Positions 34,679-46,404 of a stretch of 64,000 nt of DNA are shown here, piece after piece (within the stretch, counting starts at the first letter, position 1; each line of letters opens with the position of its first letter). A program made the translations under genes and the position numbers. The DNA comes from Sialis fuliginosa. Its lineage: Eukaryota > Arthropoda > Insecta > Megaloptera > Sialidae. The notes under the pieces are model-generated. The model saw only the letters and a list, made by a program, of their open reading frames with translations. It did not search any database and was not told the DNA's origin. The stretch is taken from the NCBI GenBank assembly GCA_961205875.1, contig OY540820.1:6572001-6636000 (forward strand), in the 5' to 3' direction.

Positions 34679-35014
34679 GTCCGGTATTATAAAGGAGCTC
34701 GCAAATTTGCTACCTTGCAAGCACTCTCAAATCTCAAATGATATCAAGCTTATATGACAGTTCTTTTGGAGTTTGTTGAAGATTTTGACAAGTTTCGCGC
34801 ACGCGTTGTAGGTAAACATCAACGGTATTAAAACAGTGGTTATATTATGAAAATTATTTTGTACAGTCAAAGATGCCAACTGTGTTACAATTAGTTGAAA
34901 TGTCATTGCTCTAAATTCCATAACTAATCTATAGATACTAGTACAGAATTAATACCCCGTTTGAGAGTGCTTGCAAGCTAGAAAATTTTGCGAGCTCCTT
35001 TATAATACTGGACA
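34679..35014 (-). mobile_element. TGTCCGGTATTATAAAGGAG MITE, copy 3
   Basis: Inverted ends of over 50 bp (TGTCCGGTATTATAAAGGAG and its complement) surround an interior shared, in reverse orientation, with copies 1 and 4. On the minus strand it keeps a 64-codon frame (MEFRAMTFQLIVTQLASLTV…) that is also open in copy 4. There is no known domain. Confidence 0.82.
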
Positions 35015-35987
35015 CACAGCCACACGTAACTTTTCTTTACTTTTTTTTCTAGGTTTTTTAATTAATCAAAAAAAATAAATCTATGTAGATTTTTTTTAAA
35101 CTACTGTAAATGCTCATATATAATTAGCATATATTTTAACATTGTATTCTAAATAAAATGTGTCTTTATTAAATTAATATTTATTAAATGTCTTCTGTAT
35201 GTTGACAATCAATTTATTTTATGCCATATTATAATAGTATTATATTTTCACACTCATTATTATATTTTAATATTGTATCTATTTTAAAATAATATATATT
35301 TTATTTTAAATATTTTTTAGATTAAATGTAGTCCCAAATATTGTTTTCAGTTTCTCCAGTTATCCTTATCATTTTCACCTCTGGAAAATTACGTAAGAAA
35401 TAGTAAAAAACTATTCATATAAACTACTTGAAAAGTTTATGCATAAAATTTTGTTAAAACTTTTTGTTTTGATTGAAAAGTTAAAATTTTGTTAAAACTT
35501 TTTGTTTTGATTGAAAAGTTGAAATTTTCAAACCACTTAGTCCAGCCAATAAATCATTGGAAATGGCCAAAAAGAGATATTTTCCAGAACAGCAATGTTT
35601 ATAATAAAAAAATATACTTACCTACTTCATTAAATTTGGTCTTATATTTTTGTTAACTGAAAATAAATACATAAATAAATATAAAATTCGTATAGTATAT
35701 TCTTTCATAAATAATACAAAAATTAAAGCACATAAAATCCGACATTGACAAAACAATGGGCAATAATTTCTTGGCACCAAAAATTGATTGAATAATAAAA
35801 AAAATAAAAATCAAATTAAATCCTACGTCTATTATGTCACCTAAAATTCAATACTAATTTATTCCAACAGTGCTACACGTTATAAAGCATTTTATGTGAT
35901 ATTTTGGCCTTTCAGAACCTAAAATAAGACTAACTCCATTTATAACTGTGATTGAAGTAAAGCCTTTTCACGAAAAACCGTGTCAAC
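35015..35987. other. AT-rich intergenic DNA with a short tandem duplication
   Basis: A 41-base block containing TTTGTTTTGATTGAAAAGTT is duplicated head to tail at about 35,440-35,525. No gene is seen. Confidence 0.45.
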
Positions 35988-36747
35988 CATAGACATAGAG
36001 AATGGACAGTGCATTCTGTATTAACACAATGGTGTAACATATGTTCAAAAAGTGAGAGAGAGATGCAGTGTACTTTGGAATATATCTATCTCTTTTTCTA
36101 AGAATCTGATTGGTAGCTTACTATAGTTCAGGGTAGTATTTCTGTCAGATATATTTTTGTATATCTATCTTGTGATTTTTGTGCACTAAGTTTTTTATTA
36201 GAAAAGTAAATAATATAAACAATAAACATACTATAATGGTTCATATTTCATCGAGGAAATAAAAAAAAAAAACATCAATTGATCTGATAGAAATTTGCAA
36301 AATTATGAACGGATATTCCGGGAAAATAACATTTTTGCTACCAAAAATATTAAATATATATTAATAAAAAATAGTTTTAAATCAATTCCCATCTGGTTGC
36401 TACAAAATGATGAGGTAGATTGCACTTACAAACAGCACATACAAGATTTACTTAACAAAATTTTAAATATTTTTTTTGATATTAGGTTACATTACGAAGC
36501 TACGAAAAAGGAAAAACAAGATATTAAAATTGGGTCAAAAAATTTGAAACCTATATTATTTACAAATCAATAATTGTTTTTGTTTTTTAACCTCTTTATG
36601 AATATTTTTAATGTTCGGGGCCAAGAATGAAATAGTTACACTCCTGTTTAAAAAAAGGACAAGTATATTCCGAACCTGTTTCTATCTCTTTCTTTTGACA
36701 CGACTCTGTTTTCGTTTCAGATGCGTGGTCCATTCTCTATGTCTATG
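35988..36747 (+). mobile_element. P-superfamily-like non-autonomous DNA transposon, copy 2
   Basis: Perfectly inverted ends CATAGACATAGAGAATGGAC are flanked by an exact 8-bp target duplication GTGTCAAC (35,980-35,987 and 36,748-36,755). An 8-bp duplication with CAT-starting ends fits the P superfamily. An open frame at 36,295-36,573 encodes about 92 residues (FRENNIFATKNIKYI, WLLQNDEVD, RLHYEATKK), conserved in the copy at 4387. It may be a transposase C-terminal remnant, which I infer from position and composition, not from a search. Confidence 0.82.
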
Positions 36748-36841
36748 GTGTCAACTGTAAATTAATGAGACTGGCACTTTAGTTTTATACTATAGCGTTT
36801 TGACGCTGAATTATTTGCCAAGACTAACTTACAAACAAATA

Positions 36842-37013
36842 AGGTACTGGCACCAGTTATGGCCGCTATAGAGCAAGGTTTACTGTTTTTGTGATTGACT
36901 AATAATATGGTAATAAATGGTAGTAATCAAATATCAACATATATTTCTAATTCAGTACATTTAATTAAAAATTTGCCATTACTGGTGCTTTGCCAAGACT
37001 GGTGCCATTACCT
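36842..37013. mobile_element. Tc1/mariner-type MITE, AGGTACTGGCACCAG family, copy 2 (short)
   Basis: The AGGTACTGGCACCAGTTATGG left end and AGACTGGTGCCATTACCT right end are flanked by TA. It is a 172-bp internally deleted derivative of the form at 16,181-16,717, with which it shares both subterminal blocks. Confidence 0.82.
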
Positions 37014-38691
37014 TATATGTTTTATTTATTTGATATCTAATAAACTTTAGTCATTTTGGGTTCCGAGTGGCTAGTTTAATTATATACACAATGTGATTAT
37101 ATATAAATTACATATGTATATATGCTACTGAAATATTATATTTATTTTATTATATTAATCACACCATTTATATTTTTAAATATCTTATACGTAGTTTAAT
37201 TTAGAATTATGATTTTCTTACGCGATGACACGATATTTTGACTAAATTCGAAAAATCTGATTAAAAATATGTATTAAAAATTAAAAAAAATACAGTAGGT
37301 ACCTATAAATAAATTATTTTTTAACTTTTGATATTTTAATAATTACACTACAATACTTATTTGTATAATCTTCTAGATAGGGGTGAATTCAGATTTTAAA
37401 TGCTAGACTAAAAATTAATTTGATCGATATTTTTAAAATAATGTTAAATATCTCCCCTGCTTTTTGACTATAAAATATGACGATGTATTTTGTAATGTCT
37501 ATAGTCTATACTAATTCTAAATTATATAATACATATACATATATTTCTAAACATGTAATATCACAGCATTTTAAATAATATAGATATTTTAATGCTGTCA
37601 TAGCACCAGTAATAGTGCGATGAAATAATTATTTATATAGAATGAAAACCTTAAAATTTTTATTTAAAGCTCCTCTACGAAAGTATAAAATTACTATAAA
37701 AATTAATCAATTTATAATTTGTTGGAAATTACGGTAAATGCCATTCATATTTGTCGAATTTTAAGATAATAATATCAACTATTTTCTTTGTATTTTCGTA
37801 TTTTTAATAAGTTGATTCCTACGAAAAATTGAAATTTGGTGTATCAAAATTTTAATAAAAATGTTTTAGATTCATTAAATTCAATTTATTAAAAAGTAGA
37901 GGAGCTAATATAGGTAAAATTTTAATTTCATTGGCCCCTCTTTAAAAAAATAAATATAATAAAATAACCCAGAGCCGTATAGGACAGTGGCGCGTTACAT
38001 AATAGGCAAATTAGGTAATTGTAGATAAGGGGGAGCAAAAAAAAATTTCTCACGTTATTACGGTAATCTGAACTTACATAATATTTTTTAATCTTCTTTT
38101 TGAGATCCTCAAAATATCTAAGTACGGCTCTGTCTTAACCATTTTTCGATTAATTATTTAAAAAAATGGTTTTCATTATATATGATGATAGATTCTACAA
38201 TTATATTTATTTATAACATATTAAAACAGCGCTTCTTAAACTGTTTTGGAGTCTGTAGACTTGTAGTGTAAGAACCGCTGTATTAGAATATAATTTAGAT
38301 ATATTATACACATATTTTACTACCCAGGTTAAATTAAAATACTTCTATTTTGATATATTATTTAATAACAATTGGGAGAGGATATTTTTTTATCTAGTAT
38401 TTATGTATACCTTTAGTTATATAATTTTAATTGACAAATCTGTCAGTAAGTTAGAACGTATGTGTATTGTCACAAATTATATATGATATTTGTATTTAGA
38501 AAGCTCGAAAGAACTTTTAAATCATACCCTGGTTAATATTGAAAGTCGTTAGGTATTTTAAATTAATTTTATATTTGAGTAAAAAATATTTTATATTATT
38601 AAAAACTAAAAATATGTAGATATCACTTAATAAGATTCAATCAAAAACTAATATAGGCGAAAGTAGAAAGTCAAGATGGAACACAATGTTT
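37014..38691. other. AT-rich intergenic DNA
   Basis: Very AT-rich, with no ORF above background and no clear repeat. Confidence 0.45.
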
Positions 38692-38861
38692 AAAGCCTTT
38701 TCCGTCACCGCTTCGACGTTGCAAATCTATTACATGTGATTCAATACAAGTGGCATGTTAGCTGCGTCAAAACAGCGCTGCGTTTTGACACAGTTAACAT
38801 GTAATAGATTTGCAACGTCGAAGCGGTGACGGAGACCATTTCTGTAAAGTGTCGAGGCTTA
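38692..38861. mobile_element. Foldback MITE with AAGCC ends, copy 2
   Basis: Near-palindromic like the copy at 1927: CGTCACCGCTTCGACGTTGC, AGCTGCGTCAAAACAGCG and CGTCGAAGCGGTGACGGAG. Part of the left outer end (the CACTTTACAG block) is missing here. Confidence 0.8.
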
Positions 38862-39912
38862 AATGACGATGCATAAGTTAAATTTGAATTAGAAAATCAT
38901 CTTACTTCTTCAAGAACTATAAAATAACCTTTATCCCACTTTCCCCTACGTTTAAAACTAGGTATCACGTACATTACTATGAGATATGCAGTAAGTAAAT
39001 GTCTTAAAAAAGCATATTTTTGCAAAATTGTATAAAATTAATAAATACAATACTGATGAAAATATATATAAAAAAAGATCTAGAAAATATTCGAAACAAT
39101 ACTTACAGGATGTTTAAAAAAGGACTGAAGATAAGAGAGTAGAACTTATATGAGATTGGTTCCTGGCAAGTTCATTTCAATGGCTGGCTAGAGTACAGTG
39201 TAGCCACCTGACTGATATTATAGTATAAAATTCAATTCTATTCTCGTATCTTCAGAATTGCGACCTGTTTGAAACACTGTCTAATAATATATTTTGATAG
39301 ATAAATACTTCAATAAAAAATAATCTTACTACATTTTAAAGCTGAATGTTCTACCGATGATTCATCAACGGAAATGTTTAATAATTTTTTTCGTATAAAA
39401 TATCAGTCGTTATAAACTTCCGTCATTTTTATTGATGATACTTTTTGAAAAATAAATAAATAAAAATAAAGACATAGGTATTGAGTAAATTTAAAAACAA
39501 ATCGACATCAGCAAGTTAATGCAGATAGTCTATGAAAAATTCGACATAGAACTCTTGGAACTATGATATAAATCATTTAAAAAAACGTAAATTAGTCAAT
39601 TTAGTGATACTTTCCTTAAACAACTAAAACTACTAAACGATTTGTTAGAACGGTTTCAAATTTAAATATGTAAAACTAGATTATATAACGCACATTTTAA
39701 GATTAATACGAAGTCTCTGTAATTTATAGCCTCGGAGTTCTATGTCGCTAAACAGGAGACTGCTTAGGTTAGGAAATTTTATGAATGCATAACTACCAAC
39801 CTAGCATGTTACCAAATCTTTATGGCGGCCCAATGTATATAAAGACAAGGTAGTCTCAATATCTCCTGTCTAGGGGAGTGGATCTAACTGTGACGAATAT
39901 TTCTTAAACTCT
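38862..39912. other. AT-rich intergenic DNA
   Basis: No gene or repeat was recognised here. Confidence 0.4.
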
Positions 39913-40143
39913 CTACATTAGTTCTAAATTTCCAGCCATATTGATAAAACATTGATATAGTCGTACGGGGGCCACCTGCAGAGTCTTATCCGAGGGTCTA
40001 GACAGTTGCATCGCCAGCAGAGCTAGCAGACAGAGCCAGCTTGCTGAGGGTAGACAAACTTCGCCTTGGAAATGTTGACTGACCGCCAGGGCCTGTCTCG
40101 GAAAATATCTTCCGAAAACTGTTCCATAAAAATACATATTCAT
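39913..40143 (-). CDS. Unidentified small ORF in a GC-rich island, with a hydrophobic leader-like segment
   Basis: This 76-codon minus-strand frame coincides with an abrupt rise in GC (about 39,945-40,115) in an AT-rich desert, which is what an exon would look like here. Residues around 30-45 (LPSASWLCLLALLAMQL) are hydrophobic and could be the core of a signal peptide or membrane segment. Two Cys flank it and one more (LYQCFIN) lies after it. No family is recognised. It could be one exon of a secreted-peptide gene, a degraded gene copy, or chance. The start Met is AT-rich and uncertain. Confidence 0.3.
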   Translation of the reverse strand: MNMYFYGTVFGRYFPRQALAVSQHFQGEVCLPSASWLCLLALLAMQLSRPSDKTLQVAPVRLYQCFINMAGNLELM

Positions 40144-40568
40144 TTTTAATTCAGGAAAATTAATTTATATCAGGTAGGTATTCCTATAAAAGGTAACTAA
40201 AAATATTATCAAATATATATAATATTTGATTTTAACAAGTAAAGTACTTCTAGTACTTAGCAGTTTAGAATAGTTTAAAGTACTTAAGACTTGAAGTACT
40301 CTCATTGAATTTATTGAGTAATTGGTATACTTCAAGTACTTTAACTGCTCTGCCTATATAGAATTTTATATTTCGCAAACGGGATAGATTTTAAAACAAA
40401 TGTTGTATGTCCGATTTGACGAACGACTAAAAATGTTCAGTAACCTTAGATTTGACCAATCAGTTCATTAATTGATAACTGTCTTTTATGAAATTGAGCA
40501 TTAAAAAAAGTTCACCTACAGAAAAAATTAGAATAAAGTAATCCGGAAATTTTTGACATACCTTTTTT
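40144..40568. other. AT-rich intergenic DNA
   Basis: Repeated AGTACTT words (40,240-40,345) like those in rabphilin intron 1. No gene is seen. Confidence 0.4.
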
Positions 40569-41489
40569 AGGGTTCTGAAGAAACCCTATTAATCTCACTT
40601 TGTCGTCCGTCCGTCCGTCCTTTTCACTCAAAGCCAAATAACTCGTAAACTATATAAGCTAGAAACTTGAAATTTTTACTGAACATGTAAAATGACACCC
40701 TCTAGTAAAATATGTACAAATTTATTGAATAAATAATTTTTCAGGAGGGGCAATAAGGAGATAAAGCTAGGTAAAAAAATATTTTTTTTATACCAAGGCA
40801 TGTGGCATGTCAAAATGTACATCGCAATTAGTAGAATTTGACCATATTTTTTATTTTTTTTCTAACTCAAAAATGGTGCCTGTAGGGGGCTAAAAGCAGT
40901 CATTTATTTTGCCCCCCCCCCCCCTCCTCTAACTCTGAAACTACCGGCTCAAAAAATCTGAAAAAAATTTGGTAACGAGGTTTTGGTGGGACTACCAACG
41001 ACAAATACTAAAGTCAACAATATAATTTTAAATTTTGGAATAATAGGGAGGGTTGTAATAGAATTTTTAATTTTTATTTTCATATCTAGGCATGTGGTAT
41101 GTTAAAATGTACATCTCAATTAGTAGAACATAACCATATTTTTTATTTTTTTTCTAACTCAAAAATGGCGCCTGTAGGGGGCTAAAAGCAGTATTTAATT
41201 CTACCCCCCCCCCCCCCCGCCCCTAACTCTGTAACTACCGGCTCAAAAAATCTGGAAAAAATTTGGTAACGAGGCTTTGGTGGGGTTACCAACGACAAAT
41301 ACTAAAGTCAACAATATAATTTTAAATTTTGGAATTATAGGAAGGGGCGTCATAGAATTTTTTATTTTGATATCTAGGCAAGTGGGGTGTCAAAATATAG
41401 ATCTCAATTAGTAGAACTTGACATTTTTTTTATTTTTACTCAAAAATGCACTCCAAACATTCCCCGTAGAACGAACTTCGGAACCCTTA
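40569..41489. repeat. Element with AGGGTTCTGAAG inverted ends and internal ~290-bp tandem units
   Basis: Short inverted ends (AGGGTTCTGAAG, CTTCGGAACCCTT) enclose an opening block with (CCGT)n and TAGAAACTTGAAATTTTTAC, then about 2.5 direct units starting near 40,795, 41,088 and 41,375. Each has CATGTGGNATGT-AAAATGTACATC, a CCTGTAGGGGGCTAAAAGCA block and, in the first two, a run of 14 or so C. A fragment of the family is at 14,997. Confidence 0.72.
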
Positions 41490-41959
41490 TGGCATACACT
41501 CGTGTATGTCTTGCCCGAATTATTATTACTTAATTGCAAAGATTAGTCTAAAAAAATAATAATAGCATTGAACAAATTGTTTTTTTATTGCTCAATTTTA
41601 AATTATTCAGTATTAAAAGTCGTAAAAATCAGCTCGTATAAAACGCAAACTGATTGATTAAAAAGTTTGTGACGTCACAAATCGTATTCTGTTAACTATA
41701 TAGAATAACCTTACTTTTAATTTTTTCTTTAGTTTCCTTCTGGCACACTTACAAATCTTTTTCTAGGAGTTTTGTAAGTTGAATTATTACAACAAGGTAC
41801 GAAACAATATTTATAACTTATTATTTTTCGTGCGTTTTCCATGTTTATTGTTGACACTTGTATATTTAAGTATTGACTGACATTTTAATACTGAATTATG
41901 ACGTCACGCAACATGGCGCGCTATTAGAAGCGTTTGAAACGTACCTTTTTTTAAATTTG
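41490..41959. other. Intergenic DNA, no feature recognised
   Basis: AT-rich sequence with two TGACGTCA-like words (TGTGACGTCACAAATCG near 41,670 and ATGACGTCACGC near 41,900) but no exon. Confidence 0.35.
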
Positions 41960-42095
41960 ATATTTTGGGGTCGGGATAAACTTTTGGAGTATGAAAAAAT
42001 GTTCTACAATGTTTTTTTTTGTCTTTAGATTACATTAAATAGGTTTTTAGGGGTTTTCATTTTTGACTAGATTACTCTATTGAAAAACTAGCATG
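41960..42095. repeat. Single monomer fragment of the 55-56 kb tandem repeat
   Basis: GGGATAAACTTTTGGAGTATGA, TTCTACAATGTTTTTTT, TAGATTACATTAAA and TAGGGGTTTTCATTTTTGAC match the core of the tandem units at 55,395-56,260. The fragment lies directly downstream of the RILP-like stop codon. Confidence 0.75.
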
Positions 42096-42153
42096 CAAAA
42101 AAGTACACATCTATTTTTTTAGTACCAATATAAAATAAATTAAAATTAACATT

Positions 42154-44751
42154 CTATTTGTACTTACCGTACGACATTAAGGAGAGTCTTTCTGAAAATC
42201 TTGATAATAATCTACGTCCCATGGACAGATTTCTACTTAATGGCGTGCATGATTTTAGTAGAGAGAGAGAGAGCAATAGCGAGAGCATAAAGTTTGCATA
42301 GTTAAAGCACAAGATGGACTTAGAAAGCAATAGGTAAATGAAAAATTTACTATTGTTCATTACATACAATTTCCTAATTCCTGATTCGGATTTCTTCCAT
42401 GGGGCGTCATCCGGCTCGTACGGGAGAGGCCCTTGAACTGGCGCATCTTCTTCGGCAGGCCTATAATAATAAGTGGTTCAAAATATTTCTTGAGAAAAAA
42501 AATTATTATTTTTAAAACTCTGTAATTCAGATAATAATAGTCAAAAATAAATAAATTAAAAAGTATTTGAGAGTCGATTATCTCTGTTTTTAATACTTTT
42601 TGCAGATTGAATTTTTATAAATTTTCTGGAGAGTTATGGAATAATAAAATGAGTAAAAAAATGTATACTTTTTTGTATTAAATATTATTTTTTGTTTAAT
42701 ATTTAATAACCCTATGAAAAAAAATCATAAATCAAATCTAAAAAAATAATTTTAAGCTGAAACTCTACACTTTTACATGATACTAAAAAATGTTGTCTAA
42801 AAAAATTTTTTAAAAACAAAACATTTTTTATTTAATATAAAATAACTTTCGGGGAAAAATTATAAATCAAATCTGAAAAACGCAATTTGAAGCTGAAACT
42901 CAACATTTTAAAGTGACACTAAGAGATTTTTTTTTAACCCCTGGCATTTCAACAATATGAATAAAAATAAAATAAAAATGAAAATAACATTACCCTCTTT
43001 TTTCTCTAATATTTTGATTCCTTAATTTTTTTTTAACTGTAATTTGTCTTCCCAATTAAAAAAAATAAAAATAAAACAAAACTTACTCATTTTCAATAAC
43101 AATTTTTGAAATATCTTGACAAATAGGGTAAACTGGAACAATAGGTGGTACTCTAAAGCTATAAAAATTAAAAAAAGAAAAAAAATATAAGCCGAAAATA
43201 AAAAAATATATATATATTTAAATAAAATAAAAGTTACAACAAATAAAACAATATAAAAAAATCAGGTACTATTGACATAATTAACATATTATTGTAAATT
43301 GTAACTAGTAACTTATTTATTATACTTTATTTGCGATAATTATCATGACAAAATACTTTAGGGAATAAGTTTTAATTTGAAAAAAAATTTCCTTTTTGAA
43401 AAATTTCATTTTGACCATTTTTACCAAAGTAACAGTCATTTGAATATTGCACAATTTTTTAGGAAAACTAAAAATTTATTAATACCGTATATTTAAAAAA
43501 AAGCAAACTGTTAAAGAAAAAATCAGTGGACACAGAAAATAAAAACATCAACTAAAATCACCGTCGCTCTGAAAATTCAAAAGCATGCACACAAAAATAT
43601 CATCAACGTAAAAAAAATTATCATTAACGTACGTTTGCACTTTCTCCTTCGGCCTGAAAGTCTCCAGTTCATCCTCGAGGTCAGAAACCCTTGCCTTCAG
43701 TTCGTTCCGCTCATGCAGAATATCCTTAAGTTCAGTAGTTGTAAAACGTGGCCGATTTGGATCATCTAAATCGTAGACTGCTTTATTCGAAAGGTCCAAA
43801 GTATCCGTCTGTAATTGCTGATAATAGAAGTTGTTTCTTGCAAAAGGTAAAAAATATTTGTACTTACATTAGATTTTGCTAAATCTTCAGCCTGTTTACT
43901 TGCAAGTCCAAGCCGTTTTCTTAACGTATTCAGCTCCCGCTGTTGATCTTGAAGTTGCACAAGAAAGTCGGCTCTTTCGTCGCAAAATGTCCTTGTCTGC
44001 GATTGTAGGGCTTTTTGTTTACGTCTTAACTCTCGTGTAGTTGTTGTCATTCTTTCTATTTGCGTGTTCAGCTAAATAAAATAAAATTAATCAGTATTTC
44101 AACATGATTTAATCAATAACTGCGGTTACATTTTCAATCGAATCGTTTTTTTCGAGTAGTATTTTTTCTTTGGCACGTAATTCATTTCTCTGTTTATCTA
44201 CAAGCGTCCTCAGTCGTTCAAGTACAGCTACTTCTTGAGACGGTACCGGAACGATTGGTTCTGGAGTACCTTCTGTCGAACGAGACAGTTTGCGGTTTTC
44301 TTCTTGGAGACGTGAAACCAATGAAACTAGTTCGTGTGTTTCATTACGCCATTGTTCTTCAATTGTTTCTAATTCCTAGGATAAAATCAATAAGGCATCG
44401 ATAAAACACCCCTTCTTTAAAAAGATTAATTGTACTGACCTTTTCAAACCTTTCTCTGTACTCTGCTTTTTCGATTTTGTCAGTTTCTAATTGGGCCACT
44501 TTTGATGACAAATCCTGGATAGCCGTATTTTCTCGTTCGTTTTTCATCGCTAGATTCTCTAGGATCTCTAAAGCGTTTATAACTTTTGGCATTAAGGAAG
44601 TAACAGCATCAGCACCAAATTGATCTATAAGTTTCTCGAATTCTTTGCCGATATCCGATGCAATATCGTACACATCTACAACCGATACGTCTTCTTTGAT
44701 ATCTTCAACTTCTTCCATCATGCCAAATCTTCGATATGTTCTCCTCGGCAT
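42154..44751 (-). CDS. RILP-like protein (Rab effector, RH1 and RH2 coiled-coil domains)
   Basis: Seven minus-strand exons fit in frame: 44,751-44,440; 44,375-44,130; 44,071-43,868; 43,808-43,633; 43,158-43,087; 42,460-42,368; 42,235-42,154 (1,185 nt, 394 aa), close to the ~400 aa of RILPL1. The N-terminal RH1 region includes VVDVYDIASDIGKEFEKLID and a long coiled coil follows. Exon 4 holds the RH2/Rab-binding motif RPRFTTTELKDILHERNEL. The C-terminus has DAPWKKSESGIRKLFR, typical of RILP/RILPL proteins. The family links Rab GTPases (Rab7, Rab8, Rab10, Rab36 types) to dynein/JIP-like partners in lysosome and cilia transport. The last exon is read to its first stop (MSYGKYK); a GTAAGT lies there, so a further tiny exon is possible. 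Confidence 0.9.
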
Positions 44752-45267
44752 TAAAAATTGAAATTATACTTACAATAAGTGTGACAGATTGTTAAAATTA
44801 CTCATGACACTTGAAAAATTCCGACTTAGATGACAGATGTATAAGAAAAATGGCTACACGTATGTCAAATTTTACTTATAATCTATGGAAGATTAAAAAG
44901 ATTTTACATTTTACATGATTTTTATTCAATTCAAAAGCTCAAAAAGGTTCTATATCCTTAATATAAACGTGAAATTGTATTTATAATATTTTCAATAAAA
45001 GGTAAAAAAATTAACACATAAATGACACATGGATAGATGAGAGAGACAGCATTAAATAAAAGAGAAAGCATACGTCAAATCTGTCAAATGCATATTATTT
45101 TCTTCAAACTAAAAATTTTAGCATGTTCTTAAATGTTAATATTTTCTTGAAATGAAGCATTTAGAAGAAAATGATCTTCTGATATTTTATTTTAAGGTAT
45201 ATATGTCAAAATTTACATATTATTTATGGAAGGTTTAAATTTTATTTTTATAATTTTTAGCTGCAAC
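44752..45267. promoter_or_regulatory. Divergent intergenic region between the RILP-like start and the mariner-derived ORF
   Basis: About 515 bases contain several TTTGACGTA/TGACAGAT-type words (GACAGATGTATAAG, ACGTATGTCAAATTTTAC, ATACGTCAAATCTGTCAAAT). A partly duplicated block (ATGTCAAA-TTTACATAT, TATGGAAG) occurs at 44,866 and 45,204. It must hold the RILP-like promoter. A possible splice acceptor (TTTTTAG) lies 8 bases before the ATG at 45,268. Confidence 0.35.
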
Positions 45268-45630
45268 ATGACTGATGTAGATAAAATACATTTAAGACAC
45301 TGTATTCTTTACGAATTTCAAAAAGGGAACAGTGCAACAACTGCAAGTAGAAATTTGTGCGAAGTGTTTGGTAAAAATATAATAACAGAACGAACATGTC
45401 AACGGTGGTTTAACAGATTCCGTTCTGGTAAATTGAATTTAGAAGACGAGCCTCGTTCAGGACGACCATCGAATGTTGATGAAACTAAACTACGATCTTT
45501 AATAGAAGCTGACCCTAACCAAACGTCACGGCGAATTGCTGACGAAATTGGAGTTCATCAGACAAATGTTCTTAAACATATTCATCGGCTTGGTTTAAAA
45601 CATTTCAGTCAAAGGAAGAAAAAAAAGTAG
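45268..45630 (+). CDS. Mariner-derived DNA-binding-domain-only ORF
   Basis: This 120-aa intact frame encodes the N-terminal bipartite helix-turn-helix of mariner/SETMAR-type transposases: LRHCILYEFQKGNSATTASRNL, ERTCQRWFNRFRSG, LEDEPRSGRPS, then the second HTH (TSRRIADEIGVHQTNVLKHI). It stops after a Lys run where full transposases continue into the WVPH linker and DD34D catalytic domain. No catalytic sequence follows. The ORF lies head-to-head with the RILP-like gene. It is either a truncated copy whose frame happens to be intact or a domesticated DNA-binding protein. It belongs to a different mariner lineage from the fragment at 22 kb. Confidence 0.7.
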   Translation: MTDVDKIHLRHCILYEFQKGNSATTASRNLCEVFGKNIITERTCQRWFNRFRSGKLNLEDEPRSGRPSNVDETKLRSLIEADPNQTSRRIADEIGVHQTNVLKHIHRLGLKHFSQRKKKK

Positions 45631-46040
45631 TTTTTAGTGTTCTTAGTTAACCCTCAGTTACTGACATGAAGAAAATCACGTAACTGCTTGCATGGGGTCT
45701 TCAAAAACCCCAATTTGTTGGGAAGATTTACAATGATATGTTATCAAAATGAAATAATTTCCAAGTTATTACATATATACTTTATTTATGCTATAAAACT
45801 TCAAAGAGACAACTTGAATTAAAAAGAAGGTATAAATGTATTTTTAACCAGCAGAGTATTATTTAATTAATATGAGATGGAATAGATACAAAATGGTTTA
45901 CTTTACAAAAAAAATTAAAAAACATGATACATATTAAAAATATTTATTTCACTTTTGTATAAAAATGTATATAAAAATATTGCACATATTAAATAGTTAC
46001 ATTCTTAAAGATAATATTGCAGCACCCCTTTTTATTGCAG

Positions 46041-46199
46041 TCACCTCCCATTAAGCAATTTGGTATAGAAACAATACATCACACCGTCATATCCCAAAAG
46101 ACCCTCGAAAGTAAAATACCTGACCCGATAATCGTACAACGCATGTACGATCTTACCATTAAAATTAAAAAGAGATGTATTGTACACAACTATACATAA
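46041..46199 (+). CDS. Candidate terminal exon of an unidentified gene
   Basis: A strong acceptor (CCCCTTTTTATTGCAG) precedes 159 bases open in phase 0 to TAA: residues SPPIKQFGIETIHHTVISQK… ending RCIVHNYT. Base composition is richer than its surroundings and the codons look protein-like. No family is recognised. It cannot be joined in frame to the mariner-derived ORF by any donor I can see. It may belong to a gene with upstream exons not detected, or be a decayed copy. Confidence 0.3.
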   Translation, partial: SPPIKQFGIETIHHTVISQKTLESKIPDPIIVQRMYDLTIKIKKRCIVHNYT

Positions 46200-46404
46200 A
46201 AACCCAGATCGTCCTAAAAAAACAGCCTGGGCGGAAAATATATTATCTAAAAATAAAAATTAGTAATGATTATTCAAAACTCTAAGTGTTTTGTTTATAT
46301 TAAGTAAAAGTGGCACTTAAGTCTTATTCACATAATATTGATTTGATTAGCATTTAGTGTAGTCTATGGATTTTTATTTTCATAAAATAAATTTGACCAT
46401 CTAA

